64,000 nt of DNA from an uncultured Anaeroplasmataceae bacterium (GCA_910577745.1 CAJTNG010000001.1:93459-157458), one strand, 5' to 3'. Numbered from the stretch's first letter, positions 29,923 to 41,441 are shown. The notes: generated from the letters alone by a model not told the origin. A program made the numbers and translations.

Positions 29923-30542
29923 GTTTAACAATTTTAAATCATTCTCTGATTAAGCATAAACTTACGAATATTCGTAAGCAGGAAACAAAAATGAAAGACT
30001 TCTATCAAAATGTAGAAGAAATTGCAGGATTGATGGCTTATGAGATAACCAGAGAATTCCCGTTGAAAAAAGTAGAAATAGAAACTCCAATTTGCAAATC
30101 CGAACAATATGAGTTAGCAAATGATGTGGTGATTGTTCCAATTCTTAGAGCTGGATTAGGCATGGTAGAAGGTATCAGAAGATTAATACCTACAGCGAAA
30201 GTAGGATTTATCGGTTTATACCGTAATGAAGAAACTTTGGAACCTTGTGAATATTATGCTAAGTTTCCAGATACCATTACAAATTCTATTGTTTTAGTGG
30301 TGGATCCAATGCTTGCTACAGGCGGAAGTGCTTCAGCTGCTATCACAATGCTTAAAAAAAGAGGATGCAAGGATATCAGGTATGTAGGCTTGGTTGGTGC
30401 ACCTGAAGGTGTAGAACTATTACAAAAGGATCATCCTGACGTAGATGTTTATTTAGCTGCATTAGATGAAAAGCTAAATGAAGATGGATATATAGTTCCT
30501 GGATTAGGGGATTGTGGAGATCGTTTATTTGGTACGAAATAA
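29919..30542 (+). CDS. upp: Uracil phosphoribosyltransferase
   Basis: 207 aa. Uracil + PRPP to UMP, pyrimidine salvage. The PRPP-binding loop [12 protein letters not shown] and the uracil-site region near the C-terminus ([17 protein letters not shown]) are intact; full length is normal. The rpiB-upp-atp order is the usual Bacilli arrangement. It overlaps rpiB by 4 nt and atpZ by 1 nt. Confidence 0.97.
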   Translation: MSLTILNHSLIKHKLTNIRKQETKMKDFYQNVEEIAGLMAYEITREFPLKKVEIETPICKSEQYELANDVVIVPILRAGLGMVEGIRRLIPTAKVGFIGLYRNEETLEPCEYYAKFPDTITNSIVLVVDPMLATGGSASAAITMLKKRGCKDIRYVGLVGAPEGVELLQKDHPDVDVYLAALDEKLNEDGYIVPGLGDCGDRLFGTK

Positions 30543-30781
30543 TGTTTTCTAAATATGCAAAATTTTATGCTGTAGCTACACAAGGCATATTAACTATGGT
30601 GGTATTGCTCTTCATAGGTTATTTTATAGGCAGATCCATTGATGCGTCTTCTGCATGGCCAGGCATTTTGGCCGCAGTTGGAGCATTATGTGGGCTTGTG
30701 AGCTTTATTTATACTCTTTTGAAATTGGTGAAAGAGGAGGAAAAAACGAAGAATGAATCAGAAACTCGATCTAAAGATTAG
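30542..30781 (+). CDS. AtpZ/AtpI-like F0F1-ATPase accessory membrane protein
   Basis: 79 aa, two membrane segments (about 10-32 and 38-60) with a GYFIGRSIDA turn typical of the AtpZ/ATPase gene 1 family, and a charged C-terminus. It starts at ATG 30542, which overlaps the upp stop by 1 nt. Relatives assist ATP synthase assembly or Mg2+ supply. It overlaps atpI by 29 nt. Confidence 0.8.
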   Translation: MFSKYAKFYAVATQGILTMVVLLFIGYFIGRSIDASSAWPGILAAVGALCGLVSFIYTLLKLVKEEEKTKNESETRSKD

Positions 30782-31169
30782 TATATGGGTTGTCCCGATT
30801 ACTTGGGTTGTTGCGGCAATAACAACCATCATATTATGGGCAGTAGACCTAGACTGGATGTGCTATCTAATTGGTGTATGTACAGGACTGCTAAACTTTG
30901 GGTTAATGATAAAAATGAATAGAAGAATTATGCGTATGGCTGAGTTGTATCCAGAGAATGCAAAGAGTATGGCAAAACGTCAATCTTGGATTGGCGTTAT
31001 CATTCGTATTTTAGTATTTATGGGCGTATTTTTAGCTCTCTTTTTTAAGATGGCATATCAAAATCCTGATGGAATTTGGAGTCTTGTTACAGCCTTTGGT
31101 GGATTTGCAACCGTTAAAGTCGTATTAATAATTATATATTTTATATTTAGAAGGAGGCTGAGTGAATAG
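30753..31169 (+). CDS. atpI: ATP synthase subunit I
   Basis: 138 aa with four predicted membrane segments (about 10-28, 36-54, 83-101 and 110-133). Its place directly before atpB and its fold pattern fit AtpI, a chaperone for c-ring assembly. AGAGGAGG precedes the ATG inside atpZ. It overlaps atpB by 1 nt. Confidence 0.85.
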   Translation: MNQKLDLKISIWVVPITWVVAAITTIILWAVDLDWMCYLIGVCTGLLNFGLMIKMNRRIMRMAELYPENAKSMAKRQSWIGVIIRILVFMGVFLALFFKMAYQNPDGIWSLVTAFGGFATVKVVLIIIYFIFRRRLSE

Positions 31170-31858
31170 TGTCTGAATTTTGGCGCAGCTTTTGTGATTT
31201 AAGCACGATATCTAAACCCGTGCTATCATCCTTGATTATTACAATCGTGCTGTGCATTATATGTATCCTTTTAAGTTTTAAAATAAAAAAAGTAGATCCA
31301 TTAAAGAAAACACCTCTCTGGTTGGTTCCCTTTACTATGCTGATTGATATGATTAACACCTTCATCAAACAGAATATAGGTAAGAGATGGAAATCTTATG
31401 CTCCTTGGTTTTTGAGCATTTCTGTTTTCATCTTTTGTTCTAACATATCAGCAGTCTTTTTATTGGAAAATCCGACAGGGTATGTTTTAATAACCTTGGC
31501 ACTTGCAATCACTTCATTTTTTGTGATACAAGGGGCAGGAATTGTATCTAATGGCTTTTTTGGATATTTGAAAGGATTTTTAGATCCGAATCCGATTATG
31601 CTCCCTATGAATATCATTGGAGAGTTCTCACTTCCAATTTCGTTATGCTTACGTTTGTTTGGAAATATTATCAGTGGTTCGGTGATTGCCATTTTGATTA
31701 AAGGCTTTTTGGGATGGTTTGCTATTCCATTTATGCCACTAGTCAACATCGTGTTTGATATTGGTTTTGGACTAATACAAACTGCAGTGTTTGTAATTTT
31801 ATCGATAATCTTTACATCGATGAAAATAAAAGATGATGAAAAAATATTTAGTTTATAA
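31169..31858 (+). CDS. atpB: ATP synthase F0 subunit a
   Basis: 229 aa, five to six membrane helices. The essential stator Arg is R162 in SLCLRLFGNIISG; the last helices contain FGLIQTAVFVILS. It forms the ion half-channels against the c-ring. Start is GTG 31169, in GTG overlap with the atpI stop and preceded by AGGAGG about 12 nt upstream. Ion specificity is best read from the c subunit. Confidence 0.95.
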   Translation: MSEFWRSFCDLSTISKPVLSSLIITIVLCIICILLSFKIKKVDPLKKTPLWLVPFTMLIDMINTFIKQNIGKRWKSYAPWFLSISVFIFCSNISAVFLLENPTGYVLITLALAITSFFVIQGAGIVSNGFFGYLKGFLDPNPIMLPMNIIGEFSLPISLCLRLFGNIISGSVIAILIKGFLGWFAIPFMPLVNIVFDIGFGLIQTAVFVILSIIFTSMKIKDDEKIFSL

Positions 31859-31872
31859 AGGAGAAAGTGAAA

Positions 31873-32154
31873 ATGCAATTTTTAACATCAATTATGAATA
31901 TTTTAGCTGAGGTAGGTCAGTATAATGAATTTTTTAAGAGTGGTATGGCATATATAGGTGCTGCTATCGCCGTATTTACAGGTGTAGGTGCCGCTATCGG
32001 AGAAGGTAATGTAGCTGCAAAAGCAGTAGAAGCCATTGGTCGTCAGCCAGAAGCTGCTGGTTCCATTCGACTTACTATGTTGATTGGACAGGCTGTATCC
32101 GAAACTACAGGTCTTTATGGATTTATCATTGCGTTAATGTTATTAGGTAAATAA
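31873..32154 (+). CDS. atpE: ATP synthase F0 subunit c with Na+-type two-carboxylate site
   Basis: 93 aa, two membrane helices joined by the polar loop RQPEA. The ion-site carboxylate is E77 in GQAVSETTGLY. Thr78, Thr79 and Tyr82 match the Na+-ligand and support positions of Ilyobacter c subunits (E65, S66, T67, Y70). In helix 1, E44 stands where Ilyobacter has Q32, 33 residues before the main Glu. A second carboxylate there is known from the Na+-driven c-ring of Fusobacterium. Na+ coupling is therefore likely. ATG 31873 is used (AGGAG 9 nt upstream) rather than GTG 31867. The N-terminus is about 12 residues longer than usual. Confidence 0.93.
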   Translation: MQFLTSIMNILAEVGQYNEFFKSGMAYIGAAIAVFTGVGAAIGEGNVAAKAVEAIGRQPEAAGSIRLTMLIGQAVSETTGLYGFIIALMLLGK

Positions 32155-32171
32155 TATAATAGAAAGGATTT

Positions 32172-32186
32172 TGCCTAATTTAGGCA
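32172..32186 (+). other. Small perfect hairpin between a ribosome site and the atpF start
   Basis: TGCCT and AGGCA pair around AATTT. AGAAAGGA lies just upstream (32161-32168) and the atpF ATG 14 nt downstream. Folding would shorten the otherwise excessive distance between ribosome site and start. Confidence 0.5.
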
Positions 32187-32199
32187 GATAGATAAAACA

Positions 32200-32748
32200 A
32201 TGAATGAGATTTTAGAGAAAATAGCTGAGGTAGTGAATAGCTGTCTTGGTCCTCTAAATGGTCTAAAGGTAACAGGGTCTGATATTCGTGATTTACTCAT
32301 TCAATTATGCGCAACGATTTTATTATTTGTTGTAATTCGAGTTTTTCTATGGAAGCCAATAACTAATATTTTAGAAACTAGAAGACAAGCTGTAGACAAA
32401 GCTTTAGAGGATGCAAAAGTGTCTAAGGATACTGCTAAGGCATTAGAAGAAGAACTTTCCTCTGAACTTGCAAAAGCAAAAGCTTCTGTACAAGAAATTT
32501 TAGCTAAGGCAGAAAAAGATGGGAACTTAAGAAGAGAACAGATTATCACAGAAGCGAAGCAGGAAGCAAAGCAACGCTTAGAAAACTTAGAGTTAGAATT
32601 AGAACAAGAAAAAAATAGTATGCAAAAGGAAATACGTAAGGAAATTGTCGATATTGCCTTTGCTGCTGCGGAGAAGATTGTTGCTAAAGAGATAGATCAA
32701 AACAAATATATGGATGTTGTGGATGAGATTTTAAAGGGGGCTAATTAA
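32200..32748 (+). CDS. atpF: ATP synthase F0 subunit b
   Basis: 182 aa: one membrane helix (about 30-48) followed by a long charged coiled coil (Lys/Glu/Ala heptads to the C-terminus), the peripheral stalk. It is slightly longer than usual at the N-terminus. The ATG has no ribosome site at normal distance; AGAAAGGA is 31 nt upstream with a hairpin between. It overlaps atpH by 1 nt. Confidence 0.95.
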   Translation: MNEILEKIAEVVNSCLGPLNGLKVTGSDIRDLLIQLCATILLFVVIRVFLWKPITNILETRRQAVDKALEDAKVSKDTAKALEEELSSELAKAKASVQEILAKAEKDGNLRREQIITEAKQEAKQRLENLELELEQEKNSMQKEIRKEIVDIAFAAAEKIVAKEIDQNKYMDVVDEILKGAN

Positions 32749-33266
32749 TGGTTGAGTTTGAATATGCCAAAGCCCTATTTGATTTAGCAATTGAAGAAAA
32801 CAAGACGGAATTATTTTTAGATTATTTAAATGGTATAACAGATGTAATAAGTTCTGAAAAGGACTTTTATAAACTTATAGCTTCTCCATTGGTTTCTATG
32901 GAAGAGAAGCTAAATGTGATTCATAATGTGTTTCATAGTTTTGATGAAACCTTTATCGAATTTTTATGTGTTCTTGTTAAGGTAGATCGATTTACAAATT
33001 TTGAACAGATCACGAATGAATACAGTAAATTGTTAAGTGATTTCAAGTCAATATTAAAAATTGAAGTGATTAGTTCAGAAATTTTAACAAAACAACGGTT
33101 AGATGAAGTGACGAAAAGTTTGGAAGTCAGATACCCGAACAAGAAGTTAATTATTGAAAATACAGTGAATCCAAAAATTTTATATGGACTTCAAATCATT
33201 TGTAATGGAGAAAGTCTAGATATGAGTGTAAAAAATATGCTCAATAAAATGAAGGAATCACTTTAG
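32748..33266 (+). CDS. atpH: ATP synthase F1 subunit delta
   Basis: 172 aa, all-helical N-domain then a beta-rich C-domain ending in VKNMLNKM. It links F1 to the b stalk. Preceded by AAAGGGGG in the atpF end and overlapping it by 1 nt. Position between atpF and atpA is canonical. Confidence 0.95.
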   Translation: MVEFEYAKALFDLAIEENKTELFLDYLNGITDVISSEKDFYKLIASPLVSMEEKLNVIHNVFHSFDETFIEFLCVLVKVDRFTNFEQITNEYSKLLSDFKSILKIEVISSEILTKQRLDEVTKSLEVRYPNKKLIIENTVNPKILYGLQIICNGESLDMSVKNMLNKMKESL

Positions 33267-33280
33267 GAAAGGATAAATGT

Positions 33281-34789
33281 ATGGCAAATATTAATTTATC
33301 TGAGATATCAAGCTTGATTAAAGAACAAATTAAAGCTTATAAAGAACAGATTTATACAGAGAATGTTGGTCGTGTGGTTGAGGTAGGGGATGGCATAGCT
33401 GTGGTTTACGGATTAGATAATGCAATGTCATCTGAACTTTTAATTTTTCCTAATGATGTTTATGGTATGGTTCAGGATTTAAGAAAGGATAGCGTTGGTG
33501 TTATTCTTTTAGGAGATTCTTCAAAAGTTAAAGAAGGCGATATCGTAAAATGCAGTGGAAAAGTTTTAGAAGTACCTGTCGGAGAAGAGTTTATAGGTCG
33601 TGTCATCAACCCACTAGGACAACCTCTAGATGGAATAGGCGCAATTAAAGCTACAAAGACTCGACCAATTGAAGTTAAGGCTACAGGTGTAATGGATAGA
33701 AGTAGTGTCAATACCCCTCTTCAAACGGGGATTAAAGTATTGGATGCACTAGTACCTATTGGACGTGGGCAACGTGAGTTGATTATTGGTGACCGTCAAA
33801 CTGGAAAAACGGCAATTGCCATTGACACAATCTTAAATCAAAAAGATCAGGATGTGATTTGTATTTATGTTGCGATTGGACAAAAGGAATCTACGGTTTC
33901 CAATGTATATGAGACATTAAAAAGTCACAATGCAATGAAATATTCTATCATAGTATCCGCATCTGCATCAAATCCTGCACCATTATTATATTTAGCGCCT
34001 TATGCGGGAGTTTCCTTGGCAGAATATTTTATGTATCAAGGGAAAGATGTTTTAATTGTTTATGATGACTTATCTAAACATGCAGTAGCATATCGTGAGA
34101 TGTCTTTATTATTACACCGTCCACCTGGAAGAGAGGCTTATCCAGGAGATGTCTTCTATTTACATTCTAGACTTTTAGAGCGTGCAGCTAAGCTTTCTGA
34201 TACGCTTGGTGGAGGAAGTATTACAGCATTACCAATTATTGAAACACAGGCAGGAGATATTTCAGCTTATATCCCAACAAATGTAATTTCTATAACCGAT
34301 GGACAAATTTTCTTGCAATCCGATTACTTCTATAAAGGAATTCGTCCTGCAATTAATCCGGGGTTATCTGTATCACGTGTTGGTGGTGCTGCTCAAACCA
34401 AGGCAGTAAAAAAAGTATCAGGAACTTTACGTTTAGACTTGGCTTCTTATCGTGAGCTTGAAGCATTTACGCAATTTGGTTCCGATTTAGATGCATCTAC
34501 TAAAGCAAGATTAGATAGAGGTAAAAGAACCCAGGAGATTTTAAAGCAGGGATTACATAAAACATTAGCTATGGAAGAAGAAGCTATTATTTTATATGCT
34601 TTAACGAGTGGTCTTCTAGATTTAATCGCTGTAGAAGATTTGGAGCGCTTTGAGGAACAGTTGTATTTAGATTTGAAAGTAAATGAAGAAGGCAAGCAGC
34701 TTGCAAGTTATATTAGAGAGCATAAGGTACTTCCAGATACGAATCAATTAGATACATATTTAACAAGCTTTAGAAAAAGATTTGAGTAG
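33281..34789 (+). CDS. atpA: ATP synthase F1 subunit alpha
   Basis: 502 aa, the normal length. P-loop [11 protein letters not shown] (about 169-179), the catalytic-interface Arg region in the [17 protein letters not shown] segment, and a C-terminal helical domain. It forms the noncatalytic nucleotide sites of the alpha3beta3 hexamer. AGGAAAGG lies upstream of the ATG. Confidence 0.98.
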   Translation: MANINLSEISSLIKEQIKAYKEQIYTENVGRVVEVGDGIAVVYGLDNAMSSELLIFPNDVYGMVQDLRKDSVGVILLGDSSKVKEGDIVKCSGKVLEVPVGEEFIGRVINPLGQPLDGIGAIKATKTRPIEVKATGVMDRSSVNTPLQTGIKVLDALVPIGRGQRELIIGDRQTGKTAIAIDTILNQKDQDVICIYVAIGQKESTVSNVYETLKSHNAMKYSIIVSASASNPAPLLYLAPYAGVSLAEYFMYQGKDVLIVYDDLSKHAVAYREMSLLLHRPPGREAYPGDVFYLHSRLLERAAKLSDTLGGGSITALPIIETQAGDISAYIPTNVISITDGQIFLQSDYFYKGIRPAINPGLSVSRVGGAAQTKAVKKVSGTLRLDLASYRELEAFTQFGSDLDASTKARLDRGKRTQEILKQGLHKTLAMEEEAIILYALTSGLLDLIAVEDLERFEEQLYLDLKVNEEGKQLASYIREHKVLPDTNQLDTYLTSFRKRFE

Positions 34790-34797
34790 GTGATGGT

Positions 34798-37468
<2,671 letters not shown>

Positions 37469-37477
37469 GAACAGAAG

Positions 37478-37517
37478 AGAACTTTAATTTTATATATATA
37501 ATTAGGGTTCTTTTTTT
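37478..37517 (+). terminator. atp operon terminator
   Basis: AGAACTTTAATT and AATTAGGGTTCT pair (with wobbles) around an AT-rich loop, followed by seven T. Confidence 0.8.
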
Positions 37518-37544
37518 CATTTTGAAATAGAAGGAGATGCATTT

Positions 37545-37748
37545 ATGTTAGAGGGTGTTTTATTTTCTGTAGGCTTCTGTATTTTCTTTGTAGTGACATT
37601 TTTAGTACTACAGGCCTCAAGATTAGAAGAGTGTTTTAAAAAAGGAAAAGTGATTCATATAAGGATCGCTTACTTTCTTCTTTCTTTTGTCATTGCCTTT
37701 TTAGTGACATATGGATTGAACTATTTAGTCAGTTTATTTAATTTTTAA
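37545..37748 (+). CDS. DUF1146 small membrane protein (YwzB-like)
   Basis: 67 aa, two membrane helices (about 4-24 and 42-62) with the connecting motif QASRLEECFKKGK. This family (YwzB) normally sits right after the atp operon in Bacilli, near murA, spoIID and spoIIQ, as here. Function unknown. AAGGAG precedes the ATG by 7 nt. Confidence 0.88.
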   Translation: MLEGVLFSVGFCIFFVVTFLVLQASRLEECFKKGKVIHIRIAYFLLSFVIAFLVTYGLNYLVSLFNF

Positions 37749-37765
37749 AAAAAATTTATTTTCTT

Positions 37766-37796
37766 TGTATAACCTCTTGGGGAGTGGACCATACTA
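37766..37796 (+). promoter_or_regulatory. Candidate sigma-F-type promoter of the spoIIQ-like gene
   Basis: TGTATA (37766-37771), 15 bp, GACCATACTA (37787-37796) fits the Bacillus sigma-F pattern (GYATA, 15 bp, GGNNANANTR) with one mismatch. The predicted start falls at the ribosome site, giving a leader of about 12 nt. Confidence 0.45.
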
Positions 37797-37813
37797 CTAG
37801 TGAGGTGAAAGAA

Positions 37814-38494
37814 ATGAAAGACAAAATTAAGAGATTTTTTATAGACAAGAAGGAATTACTAGTATTCATTGCAGTAGTTGTAGTTGTATTTGCAACTGTA
37901 ATTACAATTGCATCTTTAGCACTTTCAGATACTCCAGTTCAAGGAGACGACCCTACGCAAACTCCTGATGATCCTGTTGTAAACCCTGGAGATGATGACG
38001 ATGAACCTAATAATCCAGTTGTAGAGCCTAAATCAAAATTTATGGTTCCAGTATCTGGAGAATACGAAGTAGTTAGAATCTTCTTTGATTCATCCTTATC
38101 TGATGAAGAACTAGTATCTGCAATCATATTTACAGGTAGCTATATGATTGAATCTAAAGGTATCAGTTATGCAAAATCTGATAATAGCGTTTTTGATGTC
38201 TGTTCAATTTACGATGGTAAGGTTACATCTGTTGAGGAAGATGAATTAAATGGTGTTTGTGTAACAATTCAACATGCAGATGATGTTGTAAGCATCTATT
38301 CTTCCTTAAGTAATGTTAATGTAAAAGTTAACGATACAGTAAAAGTGGGACAAGTTATCGGAAAGGCATCTACATCTTTAATGGATGTTGAAACAGGAGT
38401 TCATGTACATTTAGAAGTTTTAGTGAATGATAAATATGTGAACCCAACAACAGTCTTCGGTAAAGAATTGTCAGAAGTACAAGTAAATAAGTAA
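37814..38494 (+). CDS. spoIIQ: SpoIIQ-like LytM-domain protein, probably non-catalytic
   Basis: 226 aa: a cytoplasmic basic N-terminus, one membrane helix (about 14-35), an acidic Pro/Asp linker, and an M23/LytM-like domain from about residue 75. The second zinc motif survives as HVHLE near the C-terminus. The first (HxxxD) is replaced around GISYAKSDNSVFDV, so the zinc site is broken. B. subtilis SpoIIQ is likewise degenerate and forms the forespore side of the SpoIIQ-SpoIIIAH channel. The place after atp-DUF1146 and before spoIIID supports the name. GAGGTG lies 6 nt before the ATG. spoIID and murA, usual neighbours, are missing. Confidence 0.8.
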   Translation: MKDKIKRFFIDKKELLVFIAVVVVVFATVITIASLALSDTPVQGDDPTQTPDDPVVNPGDDDDEPNNPVVEPKSKFMVPVSGEYEVVRIFFDSSLSDEELVSAIIFTGSYMIESKGISYAKSDNSVFDVCSIYDGKVTSVEEDELNGVCVTIQHADDVVSIYSSLSNVNVKVNDTVKVGQVIGKASTSLMDVETGVHVHLEVLVNDKYVNPTTVFGKELSEVQVNK

Positions 38495-38501
38495 AAGAAA
38501 T

Positions 38502-38527
38502 AGACACGAAAGTGTCTTTTCTTTTTT
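38502..38527 (+). terminator. Intrinsic terminator after spoIIQ
   Basis: AGACAC and GTGTCT pair around GAAA, followed by a T-rich run interrupted once by C. Confidence 0.85.
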
Positions 38528-38601
38528 AGTAAAATTAAAATTGCTATGGTATTGTTTCGTTTATATGATATAATGAGATAAAAACCAGGGGGCATTTTAA
38601 A

Positions 38602-39309
38602 GTGATAGAAGAAATAAGAAAACAGGTATGCAAATTATTAGATAAAGATAATTCTGGTCACGGAATGGAGCATGTCCATAGAGTAATGAATTTGGCTTTA
38701 AAGTTTGCCGAAATGGAAAATGTTAACCAGGATATAGTGGCAATCATAGCACTATTACATGATGTGGATGATTACAAATTATTTGGCATAGAAAGTGCTG
38801 AAACATTGACAAATGCTAAAAATATTTTAGAACAATGTTCAATTTCTGACGATAAAAAAAATGAGATATTGAATGCTATTAAAACCATAGGCTATAGTAA
38901 AAGGTTAAAAGGAATTCATCCAGTAACACCTGAGGCTAAAATCGTATCCGATGCAGATATGTGTGATGCGATTGGGGCTACAGGTATACTTCGTAGTTTT
39001 CAATACAATTTGGCGCATAATCATTTGTTTTTTGACAAGTATATATACCCTACATTACATATGTCAGCTAATGATTATGTAGCAAAAAAGGACGGAACCG
39101 TTGTAACGCATATGTTTGAAAAACTACTGAATTTAAAGAATTTAATGCTAACGAATTCTGGGAAAAAAGAAGCTATAGAAAGACATAATATTATGGTAAG
39201 TTTTCTCTATCATTTTTTTGAAGAAGAAAATGTTCCAGAATGGAAAAATTATTTAGAGAACTATTTAAGACGTGAAGCAAATAATTGTAAAACGATACCT
39301 ATTAAATAA
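38602..39309 (+). CDS. HD-domain phosphohydrolase (uncharacterised)
   Basis: 235 aa. Metal-binding HD motif: H-G-M-E-H near residue 20, ALLHDVDD near 54-61, and a later Asp in SDADMCDAIGATG. This arrangement matches the YedJ-like HD group (HD with conserved DADxLDAxGAxGxxR). The substrate is unknown. The start codon is GTG with GGGGG upstream. TATAAT at 38569 may belong to its promoter. There is no obvious link to sporulation apart from its neighbours. Confidence 0.85.
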   Translation: MIEEIRKQVCKLLDKDNSGHGMEHVHRVMNLALKFAEMENVNQDIVAIIALLHDVDDYKLFGIESAETLTNAKNILEQCSISDDKKNEILNAIKTIGYSKRLKGIHPVTPEAKIVSDADMCDAIGATGILRSFQYNLAHNHLFFDKYIYPTLHMSANDYVAKKDGTVVTHMFEKLLNLKNLMLTNSGKKEAIERHNIMVSFLYHFFEEENVPEWKNYLENYLRREANNCKTIPIK

Positions 39310-39366
39310 GAATATAAAACCTATAAGAAGATACTCCTTTTAAATGAATCAATCAAACTAATCTTT

Positions 39367-39395
39367 TCATATTTTACTTCAATTTTGCATATCTA
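39367..39395 (+). promoter_or_regulatory. Candidate sigma-E-type promoter of spoIIID
   Basis: TCATATT (39367-39373) is an exact KMATATT -35, and CATATCTA (39388-39395) is a partial CATACANT -10; the spacing of 14 bp is right. In B. subtilis spoIIID is sigma-E dependent. The end of the -10 is 18 nt before the start codon. Confidence 0.4.
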
Positions 39396-39412
39396 ATACT
39401 AGGTGAGGCAAA

Positions 39413-39712
39413 ATGAATGAATATAATTCTCGAGTAATTGAAATGGCATATTTGATGTTAGAAGGTAGAAGAACAGTTCGAGAGGTGGCAAAAATCATTG
39501 GATATTCCAAATCGACCGTTCATCATGACCTTACAACAAAGTTAGAGAAGTTAGATCCTGTTCTTTATAATGATGTGAAAACATTATTAGAATATAATAA
39601 AAAAATCCGCCATTTGCGTGGCGGAGAAGCAACTAAGAAGAAATATCGGAAGGAATCTCAATGGGAAATACCCCAAGGTACTCCAAGCGGACGTCCCCAA
39701 GCTTATAGGTAA
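39413..39712 (+). CDS. spoIIID: Sporulation transcription factor SpoIIID
   Basis: 99 aa. The helix-turn-helix REVAKIIGYSKSTVHHDLTTKL and the diagnostic SIRHLRGGEATKxKY-type segment (here KIRHLRGGEATKKKY) identify SpoIIID, the small DNA-binding regulator of mother-cell genes. AGGTGAGG lies just before the ATG. The last 24 residues extend beyond the usual end, and their DNA (39633-39712) overlaps the 3' end of the convergent yigZ gene. The tail sequence looks unconstrained. Confidence 0.92.
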   Translation: MNEYNSRVIEMAYLMLEGRRTVREVAKIIGYSKSTVHHDLTTKLEKLDPVLYNDVKTLLEYNKKIRHLRGGEATKKKYRKESQWEIPQGTPSGRPQAYR

Positions 39713-40253
39713 AACAATCCTTTGCAATTTTTTCATATAATTCTTCTTTACAATATCCTTCTAGGATAACCTCACTTAAAAATGAGGTTTTTTCTATTTG
39801 GATATATTTCATCATTTTTATGATAGATTCATAGGAAGCGTAAGAACATACAAGTCTAAATTTGGCTTGAGATTCAACCGAATAAGTGGTAATGTTTTCC
39901 AAGACAGCACTGGTAGAACCACTATAGGCTCTAACAAGACCCCCAGCCCCTAATAAAATGCCTCCAAAATATCTTGTGACCACAACAAGAATGTTTGTGA
40001 GATTTTGTTTCAATATGACATCTAATATGGGAGCTCCTGCTGTTTTAGCAGGTTCTCCGTCATCACTCATTTTTTGTATGTTGTTTTCTAATCGGTAGGC
40101 AAAGCAATGATGTGTGGCATCATAGTATTTTTTTCTTATATTCGTCAAAATAACGTCTATTTCTTCCACGCTATTGACTCTGTATGCTTCCGCAATAAAT
40201 TTAGATTTCTGTATAATTGTGGTTTTTTCATAATTCCCCTGTATGAATTTCAT
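39633..40253 (-). CDS. yigZ: YigZ/IMPACT family protein
   Basis: 206 aa. The N-terminal UPF0029 domain has HHCFAYR and the conserved block DDGEPAKTAGAPILDV followed by VVVTRYFGGILLGAGGLVRAY; a C-terminal domain of about 75 residues follows. The molecular function is unsettled; eukaryotic IMPACT binds Gcn1 and controls translation. The start is set at the ATG with GGTGAT 7 nt upstream, not at the longer ATG at 40298. Its 3' end is antisense to the spoIIID tail over 80 bp. Confidence 0.9.
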   Translation of the reverse strand: MKFIQGNYEKTTIIQKSKFIAEAYRVNSVEEIDVILTNIRKKYYDATHHCFAYRLENNIQKMSDDGEPAKTAGAPILDVILKQNLTNILVVVTRYFGGILLGAGGLVRAYSGSTSAVLENITTYSVESQAKFRLVCSYASYESIIKMMKYIQIEKTSFLSEVILEGYCKEELYEKIAKDCFTYKLGDVRLEYLGVFPIEIPSDISS

Positions 40254-40337
40254 AAATATCACCATTGATATTATACAATGATTATTTTTTCTTTGCAAAT
40301 GCCTTAGAATTGTTTTATAATTAATTTGGTGTTTTCT

Positions 40338-41441
40338 ATGGATAAATTAAAACTTGGATTAGAAGTATTAAAAAAAATATCAGATGCTTCATTTGAAGCT
40401 TATATTGTAGGTGGAGCAGTTCGCGATTTTTTAATGGGAAATCCTGTGCATGATATCGATATAGCCACTAATGCAAAGCCAGAAGACCTTATTACAATAT
40501 TTGAAGAAGTAGACTTAACTTCTGTTGCTTATTTTAGTGTCAAAGTTATATACAAAACAGTAATCTTTGAGGTGACGACGTTTCGTAAGGATATCTGCTA
40601 CATAGATCACAGACACCCTACAATAGAGATTGTTCCAACATTAGAAGAAGATTTATCTAGAAGAGACTTCACGATGAACGCGATAGCAATGGACAAGAAT
40701 CAAAATATTATAGATTTATATCATGGAGTTTTGGATATTCAACATAGACAAATTAAAATGATTGGTAATCCAGAACTACGTTTTGCAGAGGATGGCTTGA
40801 GAGTATTAAGAGCCATTGAATTCTCATCACGCTTTAATTTCACGTTAGAAGACCAGATATTAGATAGTTTTAAAACAGATTATTTAGCTCCAATACATGA
40901 GGAATATATTATAACTATGCTGGATAAAATTTTATCTAATCCTTATGATGTGGGAAGAACATATTTGATTCAGTATACTTTGCTGAGGAGTTTTCCGTTT
41001 TATCAAGTTATTTGTGAGGAATGCCAAAGATATAAGTATTATGCTAAACCATATGCTTTATTTTATTGCATCCATCATTTTATACCTTGTAATCTTAAGC
41101 TATCCAACAGGATTATAAAAGAAGCAAAAGAAATTGGTTATTTGGTTAGAAATTCTTTTTCCAATGAAGCTTTATTCTATGGAAACTTAGAAAGAGTAAA
41201 AGAATCTGTGCAACTTTATAATATTTTACATAAATCTTTTATAACAGAAGAAGATATTAAGAGGCGTTATGAGAATCTACCAATGCATTCTGCTAAAGAA
41301 CTGGATATAAATATTGAACTTTTAGAAGCATCTAAAAGAGGTTGGATTCAAAAAAAGCTTATTAAAGAAATTTTAAGGGGAAGAGTAAATAATACTTTAA
41401 AGGATTTGACCACCCTTTTAGAACAGGAGAATATAGGATGA
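40338..41441 (+). CDS. cca: CCA tRNA nucleotidyltransferase
   Basis: 367 aa. The class II nucleotidyltransferase head contains YIVGGAVRDFLMG and the metal-binding DIDIATNA; motif RRDFTMNAIAMD and the nucleotide-selecting FAEDGLRVLRAIEFSSRF follow. It adds or repairs the 3'-CCA of tRNAs. The tRNAs in this window already encode CCA, so repair would be its main role for them. TTTGGTG lies 6 nt before ATG 40338. It overlaps the pullulanase gene by 4 nt. Confidence 0.95.
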   Translation: MDKLKLGLEVLKKISDASFEAYIVGGAVRDFLMGNPVHDIDIATNAKPEDLITIFEEVDLTSVAYFSVKVIYKTVIFEVTTFRKDICYIDHRHPTIEIVPTLEEDLSRRDFTMNAIAMDKNQNIIDLYHGVLDIQHRQIKMIGNPELRFAEDGLRVLRAIEFSSRFNFTLEDQILDSFKTDYLAPIHEEYIITMLDKILSNPYDVGRTYLIQYTLLRSFPFYQVICEECQRYKYYAKPYALFYCIHHFIPCNLKLSNRIIKEAKEIGYLVRNSFSNEALFYGNLERVKESVQLYNILHKSFITEEDIKRRYENLPMHSAKELDINIELLEASKRGWIQKKLIKEILRGRVNNTLKDLTTLLEQENIG

